Shown here: piece after piece, positions 12,846 to 19,300 of the stretch
Layout: every line of letters starts with the position of its first letter
How positions within the stretch are numbered: position 1 is the first letter of the stretch
Assembly: GCF_016680995.1 (NCBI RefSeq)
Contig: NZ_JAEQMG010000181.1
Location: 1-23,535, forward strand
From: Ruminococcus difficilis
Lineage (GTDB): Bacteria > Bacillota_A > Clostridia > Oscillospirales > Acutalibacteraceae
Reading direction: 5' to 3'
Length of the DNA stretch: 23,535 nucleotides
Translations under genes and position numbers: made by a program
The notes under the pieces: model-generated
Databases searched by the model: none
The model's input: the letters and a program-made list of their open reading frames with translations, nothing else
What the model was told of the DNA's origin: nothing

Positions 12846-14150
12846 TTGAATTCCGATATAATGATGGGCGTCGTCATCGCCCTGCTCGTATTACTGTCGG
12901 CATTTTTCTCCGCGACCGAAACGGCGTTTTCCTTTGTCAACAAGATCCGCGTGCAGCACGCCGTGGAAAACGATGACAAAAAAGCGGAAAAGGTGCTCTG
13001 GGTCATCGAGCATTTTGACAACGCCCTCACCGCAATTCTGATTTGCAACAACATTGTCAACCTCGGCTGCTCGTCTATCGCGACGGTGCTTTGTCTGCGG
13101 ATATTCGGCGATATCGGCTCGGCTATCGCGACAGGCGCGACAACGCTGCTGATACTGACCTTCGGCGAGGTCATCCCCAAATGTCTTGCCAAGGAGCACT
13201 GCGACGCGTTCACAAGCGCGACCGCGGGACTGCTCAAGGCGATCACCATCCTGCTCACGCCGCTTGTATTCGTGTTCATGAAGCTGCGCTCCCTTGCGCT
13301 CAAGATCTCGGGCAAGAGTGAGGAAGCTCCCACCGTCACCGAAAACGAGCTGAAATACATCGTCGAGAGCATCGAGGAGGAAGGCGTTCTCGAGGAAAGC
13401 GAGAGCGAAATGGTGCGCTCGGCGCTCGACTTTGATGAAACGACCGCGGAGGAGATCCTCACACCGCGCGTCGACGTGGTATTCCTCAACGTCGAGGATT
13501 CGCAGCAGAAAATCAAGGATATCATCATTGAGAACCGCTATTCGCGCATCCCGATTTACGAAAACACGGTTGACAATATCGTCGGCATCCTGCACACGCG
13601 CGACTATCTCGAGTCGCTCGCGGACGGCAAGGCTCCCGCGCTGCGGGATATCATGCAGCCGCCGTTCTTCGTATTCAAGAGCCAGCAGCTCTCGAAAATC
13701 CTCAGCTCCTTCAAGCGGACGCGCGACCACATGGCGATCGTCACCGACGAGTACGGCGGCACGCTGGGCATCGTCACAATGGAGGACTTACTGGAGGAGA
13801 TCGTCGGCGACATCTGGGACGAGGACGAGGAAATCGAGCACAGCTACTACAAAATCGGCAAGGACGAGTTCCTTGTCAACGGCGATATCGAAATCGAGGA
13901 CATGCTCGCGCTCTTTAACCTCGACGCGGACGCGCTGGAGAGCGATTCCGTCACGGTCGGCGGTTTGATTCTGGAGCACGCGGGAACGATTCCCCACAAG
14001 CGCGAAAGCATCGTCACGGACGGGTTCCGCTTCACGGTCATGGAGGTCGAGAACCAGCGCATCATGCGCGTTGTCGTTAAGCGGCTCGAGGAGGAGGCTC
14101 CCGAACAACCGGAGGAAGCTCCCAAGGCATTGCCGCTGCATTTTTCATAA
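12846..14150 (+). CDS. CNNM/CBS/CorC-domain membrane protein (hemolysin C / magnesium exporter type)
   Basis: 434 residues. The N-terminal CNNM (DUF21) membrane domain contains FFSATETAFSFVNKIR, LICNNIVNLGCSSIATVLC and TTLLILTFGEVIPK. Two CBS repeats follow: TPRVDVVFLNVEDS to RYSRIPIYENTVDNIVGILHTRDYL, then DHMAIVTDEYGGTLGIVTMEDLLEEIVGDIWDE (about residues 195-325). A CorC/HlyC C-terminal domain ends the protein. Relatives such as B. subtilis MpfA export Mg2+; the hemolysin name is historical. GGAG at 12832 fits a TTG start at 12846 (10-base spacing). An upstream GTG (12837) is too close to the site, and ATG 12861 has none. A strong bidirectional terminator follows. Confidence 0.93.
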   Translation: MNSDIMMGVVIALLVLLSAFFSATETAFSFVNKIRVQHAVENDDKKAEKVLWVIEHFDNALTAILICNNIVNLGCSSIATVLCLRIFGDIGSAIATGATTLLILTFGEVIPKCLAKEHCDAFTSATAGLLKAITILLTPLVFVFMKLRSLALKISGKSEEAPTVTENELKYIVESIEEEGVLEESESEMVRSALDFDETTAEEILTPRVDVVFLNVEDSQQKIKDIIIENRYSRIPIYENTVDNIVGILHTRDYLESLADGKAPALRDIMQPPFFVFKSQQLSKILSSFKRTRDHMAIVTDEYGGTLGIVTMEDLLEEIVGDIWDEDEEIEHSYYKIGKDEFLVNGDIEIEDMLALFNLDADALESDSVTVGGLILEHAGTIPHKRESIVTDGFRFTVMEVENQRIMRVVVKRLEEEAPEQPEEAPKALPLHFS

Positions 14151-14155
14151 CGCAA

Positions 14156-14185
14156 AAGGCTGTCACATCGTGACAGCCTTATTTT
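14156..14185. terminator. Bidirectional Rho-independent terminator between converging genes
   Basis: Perfect 11-bp stem AAGGCTGTCAC (14156-14166) / GTGACAGCCTT (14170-14180), loop ATC. It is followed by ATTTTAT on the plus strand and TTTTGC on the minus strand. It serves the CNNM gene (plus) and trxB (minus). Confidence 0.9.
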
Positions 14186-14190
14186 ATGCC

Positions 14191-15096
14191 CTAGTTTTCA
14201 TTAATATACCGGATCGCCCCGGCCGCGGCGACGGCTCCGTCGGCGGTCGCGGTGACGAGCTGACGCACGTCCTTGGTGCGGTTGTCTCCCGCGACAAAGA
14301 TGCCCGCTGTTTTGGTGCGGCAATCCTCGCCCGCAATCGCGTAGCCCGCGCTGTCGAGCGCGATCAGCTGCGCGAAGTTCTGATTTTCAGGGGTTCTGCC
14401 CACTGCGACGAACAATCCGTCGACCGCAAGCTCGCGCTCATTGCCCTGCCTGTCACGTGTCACGACGGCGGTCAGCTTCTTGTCAAAGCGCAGCTCGGTC
14501 ACGACGCTGTTGAGCACAGGCTCCACATTCTCACGCTCCAGCACGCGGGAAACGGTGCTCTCTTCGGCGCGGAACGCGTCGCGGCGGTGTATCAGATAGA
14601 CCTTTTCCGCGATATCGGCGAGATAGAGCGCGTCCTCGAGGGCGGTATTGCCGCCGCCGACGACCGCGACGGTCTTTTTGCGGTAGAACGCGCCGTCGCA
14701 GGTCGCGCAGTAGGAAATCCCCCTGCCGACAAGCTTGTCCTCATTCTCCACGCCGAGCTTGCGGTTCTCGGAGCCTGTGGCGATGATGACCGCCTTTGCG
14801 GTATACTCGTTCTTTTTGGTGCGGACGACCTTTTCCTCTCCCCTGTCCTCGATCGCGATCGCTTTCTCAAATTTGAACTCCGCCCCGAGTTCCTTTGCCT
14901 GATTGTAGACGTTGGCGGCAAAGTCAAAGCCCGAAATATGCGCGGCTACGGGATAGTTCTCGATGTCGGGGGTGTTGATGATCTGACCGCCGTAGCTCAG
15001 CGCCTCGAGCACAAGGACGCTTTTGGCGGCACGGCGCGCGTAAATCGCGGCGGTCATGCCCGCGGGTCCCGCGCCGATGATGATAATATCCGTCAT
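14191..15096 (-). CDS. trxB: Thioredoxin reductase (NADPH, flavoprotein)
   Basis: 301 residues. Reduces thioredoxin using NADPH through FAD and a redox disulfide. FAD site: IIIGAGPAGMTAAIYARRA at the N-terminus. Redox centre CATC (Cys130, Cys133) followed by DGAF. NAD(P)H site: VAVVGGGNTALEDALYL then HRRDAFRAE, whose HRR is typical of NADPH use. C-terminal FAD motif: VAGDNRTKDVRQLVTATADG, where the usual Gly-Asp is kept and a Val/Cys position is Asn. ATG 15096 overlaps the stop of trxA (ATGA), and the ribosome site GGAG lies inside trxA. Last gene of the gpx-trxA-trxB operon. Confidence 0.96.
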   Translation of the reverse strand: MTDIIIIGAGPAGMTAAIYARRAAKSVLVLEALSYGGQIINTPDIENYPVAAHISGFDFAANVYNQAKELGAEFKFEKAIAIEDRGEEKVVRTKKNEYTAKAVIIATGSENRKLGVENEDKLVGRGISYCATCDGAFYRKKTVAVVGGGNTALEDALYLADIAEKVYLIHRRDAFRAEESTVSRVLERENVEPVLNSVVTELRFDKKLTAVVTRDRQGNERELAVDGLFVAVGRTPENQNFAQLIALDSAGYAIAGEDCRTKTAGIFVAGDNRTKDVRQLVTATADGAVAAAGAIRYINEN

Positions 15097-15401
15097 CCGA
15101 GCATCTCCTCAATCGCTTCCTTGGGACGCAGACCGACGCTCCTGTCAGCCTCCTTGCCGTCCTTGATCAGCACAAGGCAGGGAATCGAGATAACGCCGAA
15201 CGCGTCGGCGAGGTCATCCTCCTCGTCGATATTGATGGATACCACCTTGATATCCTGTCTTTCGTCCGCGATTTCCTCGAGCGTCGGACGGAGCATGCGG
15301 CACGGGCCGCACCAGTTCGCGTAGAAATCCGCCAACACAGGGCGATCGGACTGTACAACTTCCTTTTCAAAGCTTGCGCCTGTCACTTCAATAACTGCCA
15401 T
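15093..15401 (-). CDS. trxA: Thioredoxin
   Basis: 102 residues with active site WCGPC (Cys31, Cys34) in LADFYANWCGPCRMLRPTL. The cis-proline loop reads ISIPCLVLIKDGK (Pro74), where the usual residue after the Pro is Thr; here it is Cys75, an extra cysteine near the active site. The protein ends PKEAIEEMLG. It passes electrons from TrxB to target proteins, here probably to the neighbouring peroxidase. ATG 15401 has AGGAG upstream, 12 bp after the gpx stop. Its stop overlaps trxB. Confidence 0.95.
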   Translation of the reverse strand: MAVIEVTGASFEKEVVQSDRPVLADFYANWCGPCRMLRPTLEEIADERQDIKVVSINIDEEDDLADAFGVISIPCLVLIKDGKEADRSVGLRPKEAIEEMLG

Positions 15402-15413
15402 GATGATTCTCCT

Positions 15414-15953
15414 TTACAGCAATGCGATGATATCTTTTTCCATTTTCTTCGGGTCAAAGGTGGGGTCGTAGCGCTTGACCACCCTGCCCTCGCGGTCGAC
15501 GAGGAACTTCGTAAAGTTCCACTGAATATCGGCGGGAGACTTTGCCGTCTTGCTGATCTTGCGGATAGCCGCCATCGCCGCCTTGTTTTTCAGCCCCTGA
15601 ACCTCCTCCCCGGGCGCCTCGCGCTTGAGGAAGGTGTAGAGCGGATGCTCGTTTTCTCCGTTGACCTCGATTTTCTTCATCTGGTCGAACTGCGTCTTGT
15701 AGCGCGCGGTGCAGAATTCGTGGATCTCATCGTCCGCGCCGGGAGCCTGATTGCCGAACTGGTTGCAGGGCAGGTCGAGCACCTCGAAGCCCTTTTCATG
15801 ATAGGTTTCATAGAGATATTCGAGTCCCGCGTACTGCGGTGTAAACCCGCATCCCGTAGCGGTGTTGACAACAAGCACCACCTTTCCTCTGAAATCCGAG
15901 AGCGGCAATACGCCCTCTCTGCGTTTGTTGACCTGATAATCGTAGAATGACAT
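15414..15953 (-). CDS. gpx: Glutathione peroxidase family protein (Cys type, probably thioredoxin-dependent)
   Basis: 179 residues. Reduces H2O2 or organic peroxides. The peroxidatic Cys35 is in NTATGCGFTPQY (where animal enzymes have selenocysteine). LPCNQFGNQAPG holds the active-site Gln, and IQWNFTKFLVD holds the Trp-Asn of the tetrad. Start: ATG 15953 with AAGGAGG seven bases upstream; a longer reading to 16004 would run into the promoter. Bacterial Cys enzymes of this family usually take electrons from thioredoxin, and trxA and trxB follow directly, which supports that here. The promoter at 15995-16023 is nearly perfect. Confidence 0.95.
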   Translation of the reverse strand: MSFYDYQVNKRREGVLPLSDFRGKVVLVVNTATGCGFTPQYAGLEYLYETYHEKGFEVLDLPCNQFGNQAPGADDEIHEFCTARYKTQFDQMKKIEVNGENEHPLYTFLKREAPGEEVQGLKNKAAMAAIRKISKTAKSPADIQWNFTKFLVDREGRVVKRYDPTFDPKKMEKDIIALL

Positions 15954-15994
15954 TGCAAAGCCTCCTTTTGTTGATTTGTATTGTTTGCAATTAA

Positions 15995-16023
15995 ATTGTA
16001 TCAAATTAATTTTGATTTGTCAA
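15995..16023 (-). promoter_or_regulatory. Sigma-A promoter of gpx-trxA-trxB with an inverted repeat in the spacer
   Basis: -35 TTGACA (16023-16018), a 17-bp spacer and -10 TACAAT (16000-15995) on the minus strand. The spacer holds ATCAAA-TTAAT-TTTGAT (16000-16016, plus strand), a perfect 6-bp inverted repeat that touches the -10. A repressor bound there would block RNA polymerase. It does not match the PerR or Fur box closely; the binding protein is unknown. Confidence 0.8.
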
Positions 16024-16043
16024 TAGTATTCTTCGTTTTTTTT

Positions 16044-16081
16044 AAAAAATAATACGCCCCGAAGCGGATTCACTTCGGGGC
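16044..16081 (-). terminator. Rho-independent terminator of the zinc-ribbon operon
   Basis: Perfect 9-bp stem GCCCCGAAG (16056-16064) / CTTCGGGGC (16073-16081), loop of eight. On the minus strand it is followed by GTATTATTTTTT. It lies nine bases past the stop of the minus-strand gene. Confidence 0.9.
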
Positions 16082-16090
16082 AACTGCTTA

Positions 16091-17143
16091 TTAGTTTTTC
16101 GGGGTACCGCAGGAGGTGCAGAACTTGCCGGTGTTCGCGCATCCGCAAGCGGGACAAATCCACTCGCCTGCCTGCTGCGGCTGCTGTCCGTAACCCTGCT
16201 GCTGATACTGCGGCTGCTGTCCGTAACCCTGCTGCTGATACTGCGGCTGCTGTCCGTAGCCCTGCTGCTGGTACTGCGGCTGCTGTCCGTAACCTTGCTG
16301 CTGATACTGCGGCTGCTGTCCGTAGCCTTGCTGCTGATACTGCGGCTGACCGTAGCCCTGCTGCTGATACTGCGGCTGACCGTAGCCCTGCTGCTGATAC
16401 TGCGGCTGACCGTAGCCCTGCTGATACTGCGGCTGTCCGTAGCCCTGCTGCTGATACTGCGGCTGCTGTCCATAACCCTGCTGCTGATACTGCGGCTGTC
16501 CGTAACCCTGCTGTGCGGCAAAGCCTGCGCCCATGCCCTGATTGAAGCCTCCCTGCATTCCGCGCACGGCGTTGATCAGTTCATTCGCCTCCTGCTCAAA
16601 GCGGCGGTAAGCGTCGGTGTAGCGGCTGTCGGGACGGGTGTCCGTCAGCTCAAACTCGATCTCGCTGAAATAGGGAGAGTTGACGTTGATGGTGATGGTG
16701 AACTCATAGGTATATTCATAGCGCGGCGGATTGTAGGAAACGCTCCTGCCCTCGCTGTCCTTGCGATAAATCTCGCGGCGGTGCTCCTCGACGTTGTAAT
16801 TCGCCGCGGTGACCTGTCCGAACTCGATGATATCGGCATTCTCCTCGCGGAAGTTGTTCTTTCTGCTGACGACGAAGCAGCCCGCGCCCTGGTCGACATA
16901 GACCTTTGTGTTTCTGCCGAAGGTGACGTTCGGATTGAAGCTGTTCAGTCTTTCGCGGTTCTGCTCTCTGTAGGCGAGCTGGTCGCGGATGTCGGCGAGT
17001 GTGGATTTCTTTCTGCCCTTGAAGAACGGCGAGAGCTTGCCCGCGCACTTGGAGCAGATGTTGCCGTCCTCGAGCTTGCGGTTGCCGAGCAGACCGATTT
17101 TCTCACCGCAGATATCGCAGTATTTTTTCTCAAAAAGTCCCAT
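16091..17143 (-). CDS. Double zinc-ribbon protein with prion-like Q/Y/G repeat
   Basis: 350 residues. The N-terminal zinc ribbon (Cys9, 12, 30, 33; [20 protein letters not shown]) resembles DUF4428. A middle region (about 60-200) of mixed beta character includes [18 protein letters not shown] and [19 protein letters not shown] low-complexity tract of 11 GYGQ units (consensus [10 protein letters not shown], about residues 209-325) follows. The C-terminal zinc ribbon is CPAC...CTSC (Cys330, 333, 342, 345). No signal peptide, so cytosolic. Function unknown. Its second-gene position after another MGLF-starting protein (21-bp gap) suggests they work together. ATG 17143 has AAGGAG upstream. The Q/Y/G tract has the composition of phase-separating prion-like domains, rare in bacteria. 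The repeat is also a DNA tandem repeat and may vary in length. Confidence 0.85.
   Translation of the reverse strand: MGLFEKKYCDICGEKIGLLGNRKLEDGNICSKCAGKLSPFFKGRKKSTLADIRDQLAYREQNRERLNSFNPNVTFGRNTKVYVDQGAGCFVVSRKNNFREENADIIEFGQVTAANYNVEEHRREIYRKDSEGRSVSYNPPRYEYTYEFTITINVNSPYFSEIEFELTDTRPDSRYTDAYRRFEQEANELINAVRGMQGGFNQGMGAGFAAQQGYGQPQYQQQGYGQQPQYQQQGYGQPQYQQGYGQPQYQQQGYGQPQYQQQGYGQPQYQQQGYGQQPQYQQQGYGQQPQYQQQGYGQQPQYQQQGYGQQPQYQQQGYGQQPQQAGEWICPACGCANTGKFCTSCGTPKN
16172..16513. repeat. Tandem 27-33-bp coding repeats ([10 protein letters not shown])
   Basis: About 11 near-identical units built on CTGCTGATACTGCGGCTG and (T)CCGTA(A/G)CC on the plus strand. Unit lengths of 27, 30 and 33 bp correspond to [19 protein letters not shown] and [11 protein letters not shown]. 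All are whole codons, so changes in unit number keep the frame. Confidence 0.9.
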
Positions 17144-17164
17144 AATGAAATCTCCTTATACTTA

Positions 17165-17722
17165 TTATGCCCAAGGGTTGCTGCTCTCGGGCTGTCTGAT
17201 GCCGACGAGTACAAACTGCTCCCACAGGTACCATTTGCCGTCCTTGGCAAGACGGAGCTGTACGGAGCGCGGATTGTCCGCTCCTCCCGAGCGGATATAG
17301 AGCGTGGCGTAGCCCTGATTCTGATAGGAATAGGGATTCTCGCTGACGGTCACGCGGTAGGGTTCCGCGGGCAGGTAGTCGTTCTGCGGAGTCGCGCCCT
17401 CGAAGTAGGAGCGCGGCACATAGTCGCTGTCGCGGAAGCGGTCGGCGATAAACGACTTGTCGTAGCCGCTGAGCGGACGCGGTCCTCTGAGGAAGTCAAG
17501 CATCCGCAGCGAAAGCTCCTTATCGCCCGGATAGAAGCAGAGTGCAAGAATCGTCATTGCCGCCGTGTCAAACGGCGTTCCGAGAGCCGCCTGCGGCATC
17601 GCGGCGAACTCCTCAAAGGTCTCGGGGAGCCGCGTAAAGGTCACGGTGACGGTTTTGCTGCCGCTCTGAGCGGTGTTTGCCGCCTTCGGCGCCTGTTGTC
17701 TGAGGTTATCGAATAATCCCAT
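17165..17722 (-). CDS. Uncharacterised cytosolic protein (DUF6935-like), partner of the zinc-ribbon protein
   Basis: 185 residues, MGLFDNLRQQ start, an Ala/Thr/Ser-rich stretch, then a compact domain: FTRLPETFEEFAAMP, FDTAAMTILALCFYPGDKELSLRMLDFLRGPRPLS (written in parts), FIADRFRDSDYVPRSYF, AEPYRVTVSENPYS and LAKDGKWYLWEQFVLVGIRQP at the end. I recall this layout as DUF6935, which I cannot verify. No signal peptide or membrane segment. It is first in a two-gene unit; ATG 17722 has GGAGG nine bases upstream and its own promoter. Both proteins of the unit start MGLF, a start often seen in small bacterial stress or virion-core-like clusters. Function unknown. Confidence 0.75.
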   Translation of the reverse strand: MGLFDNLRQQAPKAANTAQSGSKTVTVTFTRLPETFEEFAAMPQAALGTPFDTAAMTILALCFYPGDKELSLRMLDFLRGPRPLSGYDKSFIADRFRDSDYVPRSYFEGATPQNDYLPAEPYRVTVSENPYSYQNQGYATLYIRSGGADNPRSVQLRLAKDGKWYLWEQFVLVGIRQPESSNPWA

Positions 17723-17750
17723 GCAATCCCTCCTTTGGATTTATGCCTAT

Positions 17751-17779
17751 ATTGTACAATATTTCCGACATAAAATCAA
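17751..17779 (-). promoter_or_regulatory. Sigma-A promoter of the two-gene MGLF operon
   Basis: On the minus strand -35 TTGATT (17779-17774), a 17-bp spacer and -10 TACAAT (17756-17751). The sequence around the -10 contains the palindrome ATATTGTACAATAT. It lies just after the stop of the MATE gene on the same strand, so these genes can be expressed separately. Confidence 0.75.
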
Positions 17780-17795
17780 TATCAATGTTACATTG

Positions 17796-19136
17796 TCAAT
17801 CCTTGACGACGCGTTTTTCACGCCACTTTCCGCTGCGCCAGCGCAGAATCATCAGAATACCGCGGAATATCTCGTCGGCAGCAAGCGCGACCCACAATCC
17901 GTAGATGCCCCAGCCGAGCACCACCGCGAACAGGTAGGAGCCTGCCACGCTGACAGCCCAGTTGGAGGTGATCGCGCAGGCAGTCGGGAAATATACGTCT
18001 CCCGCTCCGCGCAGGGACGCGATCAGCACCAGATTGGTCGTTCTGCCGAACTCGAGCAGAAGATTGATCAGCAGCACGTTCGTTCCCATTGCGATGACCG
18101 CCGCGTCGTCGGTATAGACGCCCAGCAGCTGCGTGCGGAAGATCGCTCCCAGTCCGCTGACGGCAAGCGCGATCAGCAGCGCCCTGCGGTGCGCCGTTAT
18201 CGCCTGACGGTACGCCTCGTCGTGCTTCTGTGCGCCGACAAGGTGCCCGACGATGATCTGCGACGCCTGTCCGATGGAGATCGCGAACACATAGAAGAAC
18301 ATCGTAATGTTCTGGACATAGGTCTTGGTGATCAGCTCCGTTTCGGTCAGGCAGTTGAGAACGATGGAGGTGATCACGAGCTGCGAGAGGTTATACAGAA
18401 AGGTCTCCATCGCGGCAGGGATGCCGATTTTGAAGATATCGCGGACGTCCGTCCACGGAAACGGCTTGAGCAGGCGGAAAATCGAGAGCTTCTCGACCTT
18501 GGTAAACAGCACGACTCCCAGCACCGTCACGCCGAGCACACGGCTCAGGGAGGTGGCGATCGCGACTCCTCGGACGCCCAGCTGCGGAAAACCGAGCAGA
18601 CCGAGCACCAGCACCGTATCGAGCGCGGTATTGAACAGGTTCATACCCACCGTCACGAACATCGAAAGCTTCGTCATGCCGTGGTTGCGCACGATCACGC
18701 TCATCGCGGTGTGAAGCGCCTGCAAAAACAGAAAACCGCCCACAATCGAGAGGTACTCTCCCGCGAAATCGAGCAGCCTGCCGTCCGCGCCGATAAAGCG
18801 CAGGATCGACTGATGAAAGAGGATGAGCACCGCGCTGATAATGATACCCGCCGTCAGCTGCATCGTGATGGAAAGCGCCGCGATACGCGAGGCGGATTCG
18901 CGCTTTTTCGCGCCGAGGTATTGTGAAATCAGAACAGCGCTCGCCGAGGACAGCACCGAAAAGACGATCGCGACGATAGACACCGCCTGATTGGCGGTAC
19001 CGACCGCAGAAGCGGCGAGGTCGTCATATTTACTGAGGATGAACACATCCACAAAGCCCAGCAGCATGAAGAGCGTGGTCTCGACAAATATCGGCCACGC
19101 GAGGCTCCACAGCCGCAGGCGTTTTTCTTCACCCAT
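17796..19136 (-). CDS. MATE-family multidrug/toxin exporter
   Basis: 446 residues with 12 predicted membrane segments in two halves. Start region LWSLAWPIFVETTLFMLLGFVDVFILSKYDD and AVGTANQAVSIVAIVFSVLSSASAVLISQYLGA (shown in parts) are typical MATE entries. The second half begins FKIGIPAAMETFLYNLSQLVI and has IGQASQIIVGHLVGAQ. The family exports cationic drugs or metabolites using Na+ or H+. ATG 19136 is chosen because AAAGGAG lies seven bases upstream; an upstream in-frame start (19184) would overlap the promoter. No terminator follows it, and the MGLF operon promoter lies 20 bp beyond its stop. Confidence 0.93.
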   Translation of the reverse strand: MGEEKRLRLWSLAWPIFVETTLFMLLGFVDVFILSKYDDLAASAVGTANQAVSIVAIVFSVLSSASAVLISQYLGAKKRESASRIAALSITMQLTAGIIISAVLILFHQSILRFIGADGRLLDFAGEYLSIVGGFLFLQALHTAMSVIVRNHGMTKLSMFVTVGMNLFNTALDTVLVLGLLGFPQLGVRGVAIATSLSRVLGVTVLGVVLFTKVEKLSIFRLLKPFPWTDVRDIFKIGIPAAMETFLYNLSQLVITSIVLNCLTETELITKTYVQNITMFFYVFAISIGQASQIIVGHLVGAQKHDEAYRQAITAHRRALLIALAVSGLGAIFRTQLLGVYTDDAAVIAMGTNVLLINLLLEFGRTTNLVLIASLRGAGDVYFPTACAITSNWAVSVAGSYLFAVVLGWGIYGLWVALAADEIFRGILMILRWRSGKWREKRVVKD

Positions 19137-19155
19137 TTTCTCACTCCTTTCCCCC

Positions 19156-19184
19156 ATTATACGGGTTTTTGCGCCGCTTGACAA
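19156..19184 (-). promoter_or_regulatory. Sigma-A promoter of the MATE gene
   Basis: -35 TTGTCA (19184-19179), a 17-bp spacer and -10 TATAAT (19161-19156) on the minus strand, 20 bp before the ATG. Confidence 0.8.
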
Positions 19185-19228
19185 GAGATTTTTCGTTTCA
19201 AATTACCGCCGAAAAAGCTAAAAATATC

Positions 19229-19257
19229 TTGTATCTCACAGGCAATTATGTTAAAAT
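19229..19257 (+). promoter_or_regulatory. Sigma-A promoter of the flavodiiron gene
   Basis: -35 TTGTAT (19229-19234), a 17-bp spacer and -10 TAAAAT (19252-19257). It is 43 bp before the ATG and diverges from the MATE promoter. Confidence 0.65.
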
Positions 19258-19300
19258 ATGTATAACCAATTGAAAATTCACCCGAAAGTGAGGTAACAAA

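Noticed and set aside
14071..15324. Open frame opposite trxA and trxB
   Set aside because: It crosses two confirmed genes and a bidirectional terminator and shows no domain.
16000..16016. PerR or Fur box in the gpx promoter
   Set aside because: ATCAAA-N5-TTTGAT does not follow the TTATAAT-N-ATTATAA pattern; it is kept only as an unnamed inverted repeat.
16295..17716. Leu-rich open frame opposite the zinc-ribbon operon
   Set aside because: Its Leu/Ile-Arg repeats are the complement of the [16 protein letters not shown] repeat.
17673..18926. Open frame opposite the MATE gene
   Set aside because: Gln/His/Arg-rich shadow of a clear 12-helix transporter.
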